From positions 1 to 54,062 of the forward strand of contig DATHBD010000033.1 in assembly GCA_035296325.1 (NCBI GenBank): 54,062 nt of DNA, in the 5' to 3' direction. Positions 27,299 through 37,105 of the stretch are shown piece after piece. This stretch comes from DATHBD01 sp035296325. GTDB taxonomy: Bacteria; Actinomycetota; Actinomycetes; Mycobacteriales; Micromonosporaceae. A program made the translations under genes and the position numbers. The notes under the pieces were generated by a model, which searched no databases, was not told the origin of the DNA, and worked only from the letters and a program-made list of their open reading frames with translations. Position 1 is the first letter of the stretch; the number at the start of each line of letters is the position of its first letter.

Positions 27299-27434
27299 CA
27301 GTCGCCGCCAGGCACCCACGATGACGAACGTACTCTTCGTTCCGGGAGTACGCCGGGCCGGGCACGGCCTGATCGTGGGCGTTGGGGCGACCCCAGGCCC
27401 GGGACGGGCGGGCCACGCCATGGTCGGGGCGCGC

Positions 27435-28928
27435 TCAGAGGTAGAAGCCACTCGGTCCGGTTGGGGCCTCGTGGTCTCCGACGACGCCCCGCAGAAGCAG
27501 GGTGTTGGAGCGCGGTGGCTGTCGGATGGCGATCCACAGCGCGCCGGTGGACGGGCATCGCCCTAGGGTCGGGTTCTCCCCGATGGCCGTCAGTCGGTCC
27601 GTCGGCTCGCCGGTGAGGTGTCGGTCCAGATACTCGGCGGCGAGCGGACCGGACATACTGCATATCTGCCAGCACTGGCACCGCTGGGCCGTGGTATGTC
27701 TGGATCGCTGTGCCGCGGCGCGTTGGCGGTCGATCCGGTGGGCCCGGAGCCTGCGGTGGACGTAGCGGGCCCCCAGGAAGGCAAGGAACGGGATGCCGAG
27801 GCACAGCAGCAACCAGGTGCTGATCATCAGCTTCTGGCTGGCTTGCTGAGGACTGGCGGCACCGGTCAGCGCGGCGACCGCGGTGGTCGCGGGGCCGCCG
27901 AGGGGTATGGCGATCAGGAGGCTGAGCAACGCCACGAGTCCGTAATAACCTGCCTGGTCCTTCGGCGCCGGCCCGGTGGGATCGTCCTGCGGGTCGTACC
28001 GCACACCGCGGAAGGCCCGCCAGGCACCGCTGTCGGCCAGGTTGAGCCCCGGTATGCAGACCCGGCGCTCCCATACGGTACGAACAGCGAGGACGACAAG
28101 CATGCCGAACATGCCCAACGGCGCCAACGCTGGAGCGAGACACCAGAAGGTGGTGACCAGGAGCCGGTGCCGCCGCATGTCGGCGGTCGGGGTGAGCGAC
28201 TCCAGCGCGCTGTCCAGTTCCGGGGTGGCGGGGATGCGGCGGCGGGCGGCGTGCAACAGCAGGCGGGCACCGGGTCGATCACCGCGTGCGGTCAGCGCCC
28301 GGGCGGCGTCCAGGACCGGCGCCGGATCCTCGTGCACGGGTACGCCGCAGTGGTGCAGGTTGGCAACCGCGGCGGCGACGGTCGTCGTCACCTCGTAGGG
28401 GTCGGCGGGGTCGCGGCTGGCGACCTGCGCCGCGCTGAACTGCGCCAGGCTGACCCGGGTGATGATGTGGTGCCGGGACACGATGTCATGCCATGCCTGG
28501 TCGGCGGTGGCGCGCTCGCCGATACCGGCTGCGGCGGCGGCCACCAGGTACGACACCCGCCAGGCCTCCGCTGCCCCTACCATCCGCCCTGCGCTGGCGA
28601 GCAGCCAGCGGTACGCGGTGGCATCTCCGGTCGCGGCGAGACTGCCCGCCAGCACCAGGAGCGGCCAGGAGATGCGCCGGTCAGTGGGGAGTTCGCTCAC
28701 GCCGCACCGCGCAAGGGCGGCAACGGCCTCGGGGGCCCGCCCCGCCCGCAGCAGCAACGCAGCGCGGGAGACCGTCGTTTCCTCGTCGTCGTGCGGTGCC
28801 GGCACGCCGTCCAGCATGGCCAAGGCGAGGTCGTGCCGGTCGTCGTCATCGGCGGCTGCCGCCCAGAGGGACCAGGATCGGTCCACGTCGTCGACTGTGC
28901 TGTCGCTCATCCGGTCGGCATACACCAT
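27435..28928 (-). CDS. Unknown protein: helical-repeat cytosolic half plus three membrane helices
   Basis: The protein has about 497 residues and I do not recognise a family. Residues about 15-260 are Ala-rich and helical, with alternating helix pairs (LALAMLDGVPAPHDDEE, AALLLRAGRAPEAVAALARCG, DPAPVLDAARALTARGDRPGARLLL) that look like a TPR-like solenoid. Three hydrophobic segments follow: LLVTTFWCLAPALAPLGMFG, YYGLVALLSLLIAIPLGGP and LMISTWLLLCLGIPFLAFLG. A Cys-rich tail, RCQCWQICSM, comes near residue 425. ATG 28928 or the ATG six codons later (28910) are both possible starts. A membrane-bound scaffold is inferred only from the layout. Confidence 0.65.
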   Translation of the reverse strand: MVYADRMSDSTVDDVDRSWSLWAAAADDDDRHDLALAMLDGVPAPHDDEETTVSRAALLLRAGRAPEAVAALARCGVSELPTDRRISWPLLVLAGSLAATGDATAYRWLLASAGRMVGAAEAWRVSYLVAAAAAGIGERATADQAWHDIVSRHHIITRVSLAQFSAAQVASRDPADPYEVTTTVAAAVANLHHCGVPVHEDPAPVLDAARALTARGDRPGARLLLHAARRRIPATPELDSALESLTPTADMRRHRLLVTTFWCLAPALAPLGMFGMLVVLAVRTVWERRVCIPGLNLADSGAWRAFRGVRYDPQDDPTGPAPKDQAGYYGLVALLSLLIAIPLGGPATTAVAALTGAASPQQASQKLMISTWLLLCLGIPFLAFLGARYVHRRLRAHRIDRQRAAAQRSRHTTAQRCQCWQICSMSGPLAAEYLDRHLTGEPTDRLTAIGENPTLGRCPSTGALWIAIRQPPRSNTLLLRGVVGDHEAPTGPSGFYL

Positions 28929-29324
28929 GCCGCCCCCATCGGCCGACTGGCCGGCCAACTGAGCAATGCTGCGACTCAAGATTGATCTGCGTGACCCAGC
29001 CCTCCGCTGGCAGCGGCCCGGTCGGAGGTTCAAGTTGACGACACCGTGGCCGCGTTGCTGACCGACGCTGTCACGCCGTCGAACTGTTTGGCCAGCCACG
29101 CCAAATGCCGCGGGCGTCACCAGCCGGTCCTCGCCCGGTCGTACATTTGTCGCTGCAACCAACGGAGAATCGGGCGCGCTCCCGTCGCTCAGGACGTACA
29201 CCCCGAACCCCACGTCGGGCAGTCGGCGATACCTCGCCAATGGACCTGCGCTCGGCATGACGCACCTCCAGCCGTTGTGCCCGGCCCGGCAGGCCTGCCG
29301 GACCGGGCACCTGCGCGTCGTACC
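28929..29324. other. Intergenic region with terminator and possible gene remnant
   Basis: It holds the hairpin at 29278-29309 and the promoter of the unknown membrane protein. On the minus strand, bases about 29034-29100 read in one frame as a short peptide with normal codon bias (WLAKQFDGVTASVSNAATVSS, then a stop), with a stop shortly upstream. This may be a decayed gene end, but it is too short to name. Confidence 0.35.
29278..29309 (-). terminator. 16-bp hairpin downstream of the second GH27 gene
   Basis: TGCCCGGCCCGGCAGG abuts CCTGCCGGACCGGGCA, with a single mismatch, ending 15 bases past the GH27 stop on the minus strand. Confidence 0.75.
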
Positions 29325-31382
29325 TCAGGAGCAGATGATCTTGAGGTCGCCCCAGTCAGCGTGGTCGCTGTCGGCCGAGCCGTTGTCGGCGACCACGAGG
29401 CGCACGATGTCGGCTCCCGTGACGTCCGCCGTCAGCGACCTGGCGTCATCCTGGAACGTCATCGGGCCGCTGTCGGCGACCTTCACGCCGTCCGCGAAGA
29501 CCTGGAAGGTGGCGTTGGCGTTTGCCGACTTCTCGTCGTCGATGCCGACCTGCGCGGTGATCGTCGTGCACCGACCGCCGGTGAAGTACGCGATGTCGCT
29601 CGGCGCGTTGGTGCCGAGGCCCTTGGCGAAGGCGGCTCCGTTGATCGTCAGCGGGCCGCCGTCACCGGCCGCCTGCTCGCCGTTGCTGCGGTCCTTCTCC
29701 ACCGGTCCCCAGGCGTTGATCGCCGACAGCCAGGGGTGGTCGCTCAGGAAGCTGGTGCCGGCCGGCGGCGGATTCGCGACCAGAACCGTCAGGTTGCTGG
29801 CCTGGGTAGCCCAGTTCACGCTGTTCCAGCGGTAGACCGCAATCACCTCGAGGTCGTACCTGCCGGGTGCCACGTCGGCCGGCGGCTGCACCGTCCAATT
29901 CGAGCTGAAGGTCTTGTTGCTGTTGACCCGCCTGGTGTACGGGGCGTCGTTCACCTTGACGGTCCAGCCTGACGGTGCGCTGACGGTCGTGGCGACGTCC
30001 TGCACGAAGCCGCGACCGTAATTACCGAACGTCACCGTGGCGATCGCGTCCTTTCCACCCTCCACCAGCAGCTGCCCGGCGACCTGCGAGGCATTCGGCA
30101 TGGTGAGGACCACGGTGGCGTCCGGCGCCAGAGCGGTCGCATTCGGCGCCGTGCGGACCCGGTAGATGGCGGTGCCGTGCGGCGGCACAACGGCGCTGAT
30201 CGTGTCCCTGGACTGCGTGGTGACACCGGTCCACACGTCGCGCAGGGAGTAGCCGGCGGCCGGCGGCAGCTCCAGCGTGTCGGCGGAGGCGGTGATCTGG
30301 GCGGTGACGTCGGTCTCGTTGTACAGGGCCACGGCGCGGTCGCCGTTCGCCAGCGGCTTGGTGAGGACGACGTGCCCGTTCACGTTGACAACCGGCTTGG
30401 CCTGCACGCCCAACCGGTCCTGGTCGATCGCGATGAGTTCTTTGTTGAGCAGGATCTTCCACGTCGCCGGTGTGGCCCTGCGCAGGTCCGTGCCGATCAG
30501 CAGCGGAGCGGCCATCATCGACCACAGACCGAAGTGCGTGCGGTACTCGGTGTCGGTCATCCCGCCGTTGCCGACCTGCAGCATGTCGGGGTCATTCCAG
30601 CGGCTCGGACCGGCGTACGGGTGGAGCGGGATGTTGCTGCGGATGATGCTCTTGAGGCTGTTCCAGTTGTCGGCGATGTCACCGGTGGTGCGCCACATCT
30701 GGCCAACCTTCGGATCCCACGTCCACGGCGCCATGGTGCCCCACTCGCACAGGCTGTAGACGATGGGCCGGCCGGTCTTCAGCAGGGCCTGCTCCATCGC
30801 GGTGTACCGGGCGATGTACTGCTCCCTGGTGGTGTCGCCGCCGTGGAAGCAGTTGTCATACTTCAGCAGGTCCATGCCCCAGTCGGCGAAGGTCTGGGCG
30901 TCGATCTCCTCGTGACCGAGGCTGCCTGGGAACCCGGCGCACGTCATCGTGCCCGCGCTCTCGTAAATGCCGATCTTCAGGCCCTTGCTGTGCACGTAGT
31001 CGGCGAGCCACGCCATGCCTCGGGGGAACTTGACCGGGTCGGGAACGAGGCGCCCGTCCGGCCCGCGTTCCCTGGTCATCCAGCAGTCGTCGATGTTCAC
31101 GTACTGGTAGCCGGCGTCCTTGAGACCCGACGAGACGAACAGGTCCGCCGTCGCGGTGATCAGCTCCTCGCTGACGTTGCACCCGAAGGCGTTCCAGTCG
31201 TTGAAGCCCATCACGGGCGTGCGGGTGAGGGCGTCCGCCGGGTTGTCGGCGGCAGCGGCCGGGAGCGCGGGTGCGATGGTGGCGGGCTGGGCTGAGGCGG
31301 GCCGGGCTATGGCGGGCGATGGTGGGGTCAGGCCGACGAGGCAGGCGACGAGCGCCACCGTGCCGGCGACGAGTCTGCGCAT
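29325..31382 (-). CDS. Secreted GH27 alpha-galactosidase with NEW3 and NPCBM domains
   Basis: The product has 685 residues. ATG 31382 is placed six bases after GGAAAGG. A signal peptide (MRRLVAGTVALVACLVGL...) precedes the GH27 barrel (about 47-330): RTPVMGFNDWNAFGCNV, YVNIDDCWMTRERG, the nucleophile Asp in LLKYDNC, and the acid/base Asp in SRWNDPDMLQVGN. A C-terminal beta domain follows, then a NEW3-type Ig domain (about 415-510; FGNYGRGFVQDVATTVSAPSGWTV), then an NPCBM lectin domain (about 530-685; WGPVEKDRSNGE, KGLGTNAPS, IDDEKS). It would remove terminal alpha-galactose from polymers. Its NPCBM closely matches that of the GH35 gene just upstream in the same direction, with a strong terminator between, so they are probably separate transcripts. 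Confidence 0.9.
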   Translation of the reverse strand: MRRLVAGTVALVACLVGLTPPSPAIARPASAQPATIAPALPAAAADNPADALTRTPVMGFNDWNAFGCNVSEELITATADLFVSSGLKDAGYQYVNIDDCWMTRERGPDGRLVPDPVKFPRGMAWLADYVHSKGLKIGIYESAGTMTCAGFPGSLGHEEIDAQTFADWGMDLLKYDNCFHGGDTTREQYIARYTAMEQALLKTGRPIVYSLCEWGTMAPWTWDPKVGQMWRTTGDIADNWNSLKSIIRSNIPLHPYAGPSRWNDPDMLQVGNGGMTDTEYRTHFGLWSMMAAPLLIGTDLRRATPATWKILLNKELIAIDQDRLGVQAKPVVNVNGHVVLTKPLANGDRAVALYNETDVTAQITASADTLELPPAAGYSLRDVWTGVTTQSRDTISAVVPPHGTAIYRVRTAPNATALAPDATVVLTMPNASQVAGQLLVEGGKDAIATVTFGNYGRGFVQDVATTVSAPSGWTVKVNDAPYTRRVNSNKTFSSNWTVQPPADVAPGRYDLEVIAVYRWNSVNWATQASNLTVLVANPPPAGTSFLSDHPWLSAINAWGPVEKDRSNGEQAAGDGGPLTINGAAFAKGLGTNAPSDIAYFTGGRCTTITAQVGIDDEKSANANATFQVFADGVKVADSGPMTFQDDARSLTADVTGADIVRLVVADNGSADSDHADWGDLKIICS

Positions 31383-31431
31383 GGCCATCCTTTCCAGGCA
31401 GGGGAAAGACACGGTAGGGCCGTCCGGGAGT

Positions 31432-31473
31432 GGCATCGCGCCCGCCGGCCGGGGGGCCGGCGGGCGCGATGCC
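31432..31473 (-). terminator. Perfect 19-bp hairpin downstream of GH35
   Basis: GGCATCGCGCCCGCCGGCC and its exact complement flank a GGGG loop, 8 bases past the GH35 stop. This is the strongest stem in the window. Confidence 0.85.
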
Positions 31474-31480
31474 GGGATGA

Positions 31481-34400
31481 CTACTGGCAGACGATGGTGG
31501 CGTCGGCCCAGTTGATGTGGTCCGAGGCATTGCCGTCGCCGCCGTCGTCGGTGACCAGTTCGAGCCACTGGCCGCCGGTCAGATCGGCACTGATCTCCAG
31601 CCCGGCGTCCGGGCCTCGGAGCACCGCCGTGGTGACCAGCGGGACGCCGTCCACCTGGACGGTGAACCGGGCCGACCCGTTGTCGCCGACCTCGTCGTCG
31701 ACACCCACCACGGCCGTGAACCGCGTGCAGTTCGCACCCAGGAAGACCCGGGTGTTGCTGGCCGCGTGCACACCGAGGCCCTTGGCGTAGACGACGCCGT
31801 TCATGGTGATCGGACGGCCGTCATTGGCGCCGCTCTCGCCGTTGGACCTGTCGCGCTCCACCGGGCCCCACCCGTTGCCACCACTGAACGGCACGTCACT
31901 GACGTAGACGGTGCCGGTGGGCGGCGGGATCGGGATGGAGATGCTGCCGGCACCGTTCGCGGTCGTCCGCCGTCCGCCCTGCTCCGCCGTGGCGGTCGCG
32001 GTGAGGATGCCCAGCCGTGGCGTCCCCGCGGCCGGCGCGGCGACCTGGAACGTTGCTGTCACCGTCCGGCCGGCGGACACGCTGCCGAGCGACACGGTGG
32101 CCGGCCCGACGATGGTCCACCCCGGGGTGGCGGCCAACGTGAGCTGCACCCCCGACGCGCTGATGACCGGCGTGTACGTGGCCGTCACCTCGACCGTGCT
32201 GCCGCCCCGGGCGGTGTACGGCGCCTGGACACTCACCCGAGCGGTGCTCGCCGGGCGGGTGAAACGCTGTGCGTTGTAGACCGGGCCCGGTACGTCCGCG
32301 ACGGGCACGCCGCCGGCCACCGTGCCAAGGTTCTCCAGCGTCACCTCGCCCAGTCCGCCGTTGCCGGCCTCCGCCCACACCGCGATCGCGATGCTGTTGT
32401 CGCCGCGCGGCTTGAGAATGCCGTTGGGCACCACGAAGGTGTTCTGGGGTCCGCGGTGGTTGATGTACTGGCCGATGTTCCAGCCGTTGACGAAGATCGT
32501 CGCCCGGTAGCGACGCGCCGGGTTGTCGGTGATCCGCAGCCCCACCGAGGTGTCCTGGTCGGCCCGCAGGTTCAGTTCGACGTTGGTGCGGTACCAGGTG
32601 ATGCCGGCGGCCTGGTTGGCCGGCAGCGTGGTGGACTCCCAGTTCTGGTCCGGGAAGCCCGGCAGCGACCAGCCGTTGTTCTCGCCGTACAGGCCACCGT
32701 TGTTGTATGAGCCGCGCACCCTGTCGAGCGGCGTCTCGCCACCGACATTGCCCTGCAGCCGCCAGGTGATCGGTGCGTCGGAACCGATGAAGGTCGCCGC
32801 GTCGACACCACGGGGCTCCTTGAACTCCCCGTTGCCGTAGGACTGGTTGTGACCCATGTTGCGCACCAGGACGGCGAGCACGTTGTCCCGGCCCGGCCGG
32901 AGCACCCCGGCCGGAAGGTCGAAGGCCCGGCCGCCGCTCTCCGCACTGCCGACGAAGACCCCGTTGAGCCACACGGAGAACACGCCCGCGTTACCGGTCG
33001 TCGCGGAAAGATTGATCTGGGTCTCCGCACCGGTCGGGGTGAAGTGACCCCGGTACCAGATGTCGCCGTGGTGGAAACCGTAGTGGTCGGCGTTCAGCAC
33101 TGCCTGGCCGTCGACCGGCATGTTGCCGTTGGTCGTCGCGGTGTCGTCGGCGATCGTCCACTGCGAGTCGTCGAAGTCGTACGCGCTGGTGGGCTCGGGC
33201 CCGGACCGCCGCCAGTCCTCCAGCGTGGGCAGGGTGACCCGCCGGGGACCGGCGAGCTGCCCGAAGAGCGCACCGGACTCGTCCCGGGTGACCGTGGTGG
33301 CCGTGCCGTTCCAGTTGATCCGCCGCAGCGTGGACGGGCCCCAGACGCGGATCGGGGTCGCCGAGTCCGTGTCGCCGGTGAGCCGCACCGCGTTGCCGGC
33401 GGTCGTGGCGGTACGGACCAGCTGCGGACCGAGGGTGAGCACCTGGCCGGCGGCGGTGTCGTTGACCCACATCCGGGCCACCGCACCGTCCTCGCCGAGG
33501 AGCAGCAGCAGGTCGGGGCGGCCGCCACCGCTGATCAGCACCTCGGCCAGGCCGGTGTGCTGGTAGTTGAGCCGCAGGTCGTTACGGTCGCCGTCCCAGG
33601 TGGACGAGACCTCGCCGGACAGCACCTGCACCGTGGGCTGGCTGGTGTAGCGCAGTGTGGTCTCGCCATCCTGGCCGGCCCGCCCGCGCAGCACCGCGAT
33701 GTCGCGCTCGCCGCTACGCAGGTGCGTGAAGATTTCCGAGGTGGAGTAGACCAGCCGTTGCCGCTGCAGGTCCATGCCGGCGACGAGGATCTTCGAGTCG
33801 CGTCCGGCGAGGGTGACAGCGCCCTGCTGGGGCACCCGCGGGTACGTGCCGTCGTTGCCGGAAACCGGGAAGGTGAACGAGTCCGTGGCGGTCGACGTGC
33901 CGTCGGCGTGCCGGACGACGTAGATCCGGGTCCCGGTGTCCGGGTTCCGGCGCTCGCGGATGAGCACGTCCGGGTCGGAGGCCGGCACGTCCGGCTGCGG
34001 GTCGGTCTTCGTGATCGGGGTGACCGCGTGCATCATGTACGCCAGCTCTTTCATGCCGGTGTACTTCTCGGTCAGCTGCCGGGGCTCGCTGATCGCGGCC
34101 GCGTAGTCATACGAGGTGTAGACGTTGGACGGCGCGGGCAGCCAGCCCCACGACGTTCCGCCGTACGTCATGTAGAAGTTCTGCGCGGTCACGCCGAACG
34201 AGATGTTGTTGCCGTAGTACACCCGCTGGAAGTCGGGCCCGGTCAACTCGCGGCACCTGTCGTAACCGGGACCGCCCCAGTAGTCGAACGAGCCGGCCTG
34301 GTACTCCGCCGTGAACAGCGGCCCGACATCGGTGTACCCGCGCAGGTTGCTGTAGTCCGGCAGCGCCGGCCACCGCTCCGGGTTGGAGCAGTTGAACCCG

Positions 34401-35209
34401 GCCGGGTAGTGGTCCCACGCGTACAGGTCCGGGGCGCCGGGGGTACCGGGCAGCCACTTGGGCTGCCGCTCCTGCTCGTTGTGGAAGGTCGGGACGTTGA
34501 TGCCGTGCTCCCGGGCCTTGTTCTGCAGGTGCTGCATGTACTGCTCGGGGCCCGTGCCCTGCCACCCGTACTCGTTCTCGTTCTGGTACATGATCACCGT
34601 GCCGCGGCCGTCGGTGAGCTGGTGCCGGGCGATGATCGGGTTGATCGCGTCCAGCCACTCGGTCACGGCGGCGAGGTAGTCCGGCCCGTTGTTGCGCTCC
34701 CGGTCCGGTGAGTTGATCAACCAGCTCGGCAGGCCGCCGGCGTCCGTCTCGGCGTTGATGTACGGGCCCGGTCGGGCGAGCACGTAGATACCCACCTCGG
34801 CGGCGATGTCGAGCAGCCGGTCGACATCGCGCAAGCCGGTGAAGTCGTACACCCCCCGCTTCGGCGAGTGGAAGCCCCAGTGGAAGTAGATCGAGGTGGC
34901 GTTGTAGCCCGCGGCCTTCATCTTCTGCAGCACGTCGCGCCACAGGTCAGGGCTGGGCAGGCGCCAGTAGTGGAACTCGCCGGACCACAGGTACAGCCGC
35001 TCTCCGTCGATGGAGAAGGAGTACTTGTCATAGGTGATGGTGTGGTTCTGACCGTCGGCCGGGGCGGCGAGGACCGACGCGTCCGGGGCGGGGGCCGCCG
35101 GCCGGGCGGCGGCAGGGTCAGTGAATGCTGACATTACGACGAGGCAGGCCAGCGCCGAAACCGCCAGGCGGCGAGCCGCTCGGGCGGGCGCACTTCTGAA
35201 CCTAGACAT
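31481..35209 (-). CDS. Secreted GH35 beta-galactosidase with NEW3 and NPCBM domains
   Basis: The product has 1242 residues. ATG 35209 follows GAAGG; a TTG two codons upstream is less likely. A signal peptide (RLAVSALACLVVMSAFTDPAAA) leads to the GH35 barrel (about 50-400): SGEFHYWRLP, RPGPYINAETDAGGLPSWL, the acid/base Glu in MYQNENEYGW, and the nucleophile Glu in FTAEYQAGSFDYWGG. Beta-galactosidase jelly-roll domains follow (about 640-1000, with TWYRTNVELNL and IFVNGWNIGQYINHRGPQ). Next come a NEW3-like domain (about 1010-1095) and an NPCBM domain (about 1105-1242; WGPVERDRSNGE, KGLGVHAAS, VDDEVG). It would release beta-linked galactose from pectic galactan, arabinogalactan or xyloglucan side chains outside the cell. 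Confidence 0.92.
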   Translation of the reverse strand: MSRFRSAPARAARRLAVSALACLVVMSAFTDPAAARPAAPAPDASVLAAPADGQNHTITYDKYSFSIDGERLYLWSGEFHYWRLPSPDLWRDVLQKMKAAGYNATSIYFHWGFHSPKRGVYDFTGLRDVDRLLDIAAEVGIYVLARPGPYINAETDAGGLPSWLINSPDRERNNGPDYLAAVTEWLDAINPIIARHQLTDGRGTVIMYQNENEYGWQGTGPEQYMQHLQNKAREHGINVPTFHNEQERQPKWLPGTPGAPDLYAWDHYPAGFNCSNPERWPALPDYSNLRGYTDVGPLFTAEYQAGSFDYWGGPGYDRCRELTGPDFQRVYYGNNISFGVTAQNFYMTYGGTSWGWLPAPSNVYTSYDYAAAISEPRQLTEKYTGMKELAYMMHAVTPITKTDPQPDVPASDPDVLIRERRNPDTGTRIYVVRHADGTSTATDSFTFPVSGNDGTYPRVPQQGAVTLAGRDSKILVAGMDLQRQRLVYSTSEIFTHLRSGERDIAVLRGRAGQDGETTLRYTSQPTVQVLSGEVSSTWDGDRNDLRLNYQHTGLAEVLISGGGRPDLLLLLGEDGAVARMWVNDTAAGQVLTLGPQLVRTATTAGNAVRLTGDTDSATPIRVWGPSTLRRINWNGTATTVTRDESGALFGQLAGPRRVTLPTLEDWRRSGPEPTSAYDFDDSQWTIADDTATTNGNMPVDGQAVLNADHYGFHHGDIWYRGHFTPTGAETQINLSATTGNAGVFSVWLNGVFVGSAESGGRAFDLPAGVLRPGRDNVLAVLVRNMGHNQSYGNGEFKEPRGVDAATFIGSDAPITWRLQGNVGGETPLDRVRGSYNNGGLYGENNGWSLPGFPDQNWESTTLPANQAAGITWYRTNVELNLRADQDTSVGLRITDNPARRYRATIFVNGWNIGQYINHRGPQNTFVVPNGILKPRGDNSIAIAVWAEAGNGGLGEVTLENLGTVAGGVPVADVPGPVYNAQRFTRPASTARVSVQAPYTARGGSTVEVTATYTPVISASGVQLTLAATPGWTIVGPATVSLGSVSAGRTVTATFQVAAPAAGTPRLGILTATATAEQGGRRTTANGAGSISIPIPPPTGTVYVSDVPFSGGNGWGPVERDRSNGESGANDGRPITMNGVVYAKGLGVHAASNTRVFLGANCTRFTAVVGVDDEVGDNGSARFTVQVDGVPLVTTAVLRGPDAGLEISADLTGGQWLELVTDDGGDGNASDHINWADATIVCQ

Positions 35210-35501
35210 GGGCAACCTTCGGACGTAGGGGCTGGTGCCACCGACGTCGCAGCGGTTCGGTTACAACACATCATCATCTTCCGACATGACCGAACAGGGT
35301 TCAACGCGGCGGCCGGCCCAGACTGTCATTCAGCATCAGGCGTGTCAATATCGCGCCGGACCGTCCCGGCAATACGATCGCCCACCATTTCCGCCACCTG
35401 TTGCCGCGAGGCACCGCTGCCCCGTCGGAACCGAAGTCCCATGGCGACAACCCTCAGTGGATATCGGTGGAGAAAGGACATCCGGGGCGCCGGCGGGTGG
35501 C

Positions 35502-36881
35502 TCAGCCCCCGACGACGGTGCCGTTGATCCTCACGTTGGTGAAGCGGCGCCCGTCGACGTACCGGAACACGATCGTCGGATCCGTCACCCCGCGGAAGTC
35601 GCAGTCGCGCACCACGAAGCCGTGCACATGGGAGGCACTCAGCCCGCGCACGTCGAAGATCCGCAGAGCCCGGGTGCACGACGAATTTCGTGATCGTGAT
35701 GCCCCGGTACTCCGGCAGGAAGCCCCCGGTCTGGTTCTTGTACGCCATTTCCACGAGCGCGAACACCGACCGGATGGACCCGGACATCGAGTCGATGTTG
35801 ATGTTGCGGGTGAAGCCGCCACGCAGGGTGTTGGACTTGATGTACAGGCCCCGGGCGGTCGCTCCGATCAGACGGTTCTGGTAGGCGTACACGTTCTGAA
35901 TGCCACCGGTCTGTTCGCTTCCGCAGGTGATCGCGCCTGATGAGCCGTCCATCGTGTTGCCGAAAGCGACGATGTTCTGGCTTGGTACGTTCACCCGCCT
36001 GCCGTCGGCGTCGCGACCGGACTTGATGGCGATATTGTCGTCGTTCGCCCGCAGCACCGAGTTCTTGATGACCACGTGGTCGCAGCTTTCCGGGTCACAG
36101 CTGTCGGTGTTGGTGCGGGTCGTGTCACGGTCGGTGGTGACACCGTCGACCGTGACGTTCGTGCACAACGTCGGGTGGATCTGCCAGAACATCGCACCGC
36201 GAAGCGTGACGCCCTGGATCAACACCCGGTCGCAGCCGTACGGCTGGATGAACGACGAGCGCAGCGAAAGGCCAGAGCCGGGCACCACCCGCTTCCGGGG
36301 ATCCGTCACGCCCCCGTTGACCCAGCTTTCCAGCACCCTGCGCTCGGAGCCGACGTTCCACGCAGCGGTGGCACTCGCGTCCAGCACACCGGTGCCCGTC
36401 ACCGCGATGTTGTTGGCGCCGTTCGCATAGATCATCGGCGAACGGTTCATGCACTCGATGCCCTCGTACCGGGTGAGCACCACCGGAAATGCCAGCGGGT
36501 CGGCGGAGAAGGCCAACGTCGCCCCGTCCAGGCGCAGGTTCACGTTGCTCTTGAGGTGGATTGCGCCGGTCCGGTAGGTGCCGGCCGGCACCACGACCGT
36601 ACCGCCGCCTGCGCTGTTGCAGGCCGAGATGGCCCTGGCGAACGCCGCCGTGTCGTCAGTGCCGCCGTCCCCGACCGCCCCCGCCGACCGCACGTTGAAC
36701 ACGGCCGATCAAACGTGGGCAGCTTCGTGGCGGCGACGATCGCCCGGGCGTCGGCCCACGGCAGGCTGGCCTCGGGCACGGGGGCGGCGGAGGCCTCGCG
36801 GGCAAGGGCCGGGACGGCGGCCGCCCCGGCGACGGTAAGCCCGCCGAGCAGCACGCGACGGCGCGAAATCGGATCGGCCAT
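35502..36881 (-). pseudogene. GH28 polygalacturonase-like gene broken by two frameshifts
   Basis: Three frames together give one GH28 protein of about 460 residues. The start at ATG 36881 has a Tat-like leader (SRRRVLLGGLTVAGAAAVPAL) and runs to LPTF. After a shift near 36700-36714 the frame resumes at FNVRSAGAVGDGGTDDTAAF and carries the catalytic region: NTDSCDPESCDHVVIKN, RANDDNIAIKSGRD, GSEQTGG and RGLYIKSN. A second shift near 35668-35676 (a CCCGGG run) moves the end into the frame reading LRIFDVRGLSASHVHGFVVRDCDFRGV to the stop at 35502. The catalytic block is intact. As written, no full-length protein is made. The leader and parallel beta-helix indicate a secreted pectin-degrading enzyme acting on homogalacturonan or rhamnogalacturonan. 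Confidence 0.8.
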
Positions 36882-37096
36882 GGCGGGCTCCTTCGGGGAC
36901 GTGCGGACGGGTCAGCACAATATATAGATGGCTCTCAAAGAAAGCAGCCGTTCATCCGGGCAGAGTTGGGGGTCCGACCGCTGCGAGCGTTGGTGACATT
37001 CGGTAGCTGGTCCATCACGCACCGCTAGTCGCTCAGCTCGTCCGTCGGGATGCTCGACGCCGTCCGGCTCGGCCGGGCCGCGTTGGCCGGATCTTT

Positions 37097-37105
37097 GAAA
37101 GTTTC
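37097..37105. promoter_or_regulatory. GAAAGTTTC palindrome, candidate operator
   Basis: The motif GAAAGTTTC is an odd-length palindrome in an AT-rich context about 215 bases upstream of the GH28 start. Short GAAAnTTTC palindromes are known to me from promoters of actinomycete hemicellulase genes. Nine bases occur often by chance, so this is weak. Confidence 0.25.

Noticed and set aside
25262..28928. Epoxide hydrolase, methyltransferase and unknown membrane protein as a biosynthetic cluster
   Set aside because: There is no core synthase, carrier protein or pathway regulator nearby, and the genes are convergent rather than an operon.
29034..29100. Short minus-strand peptide WLAKQFDGVTASVSNAATVSS
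   Set aside because: A stop lies close upstream and no start or family is visible. It may be a remnant but cannot be called a gene.
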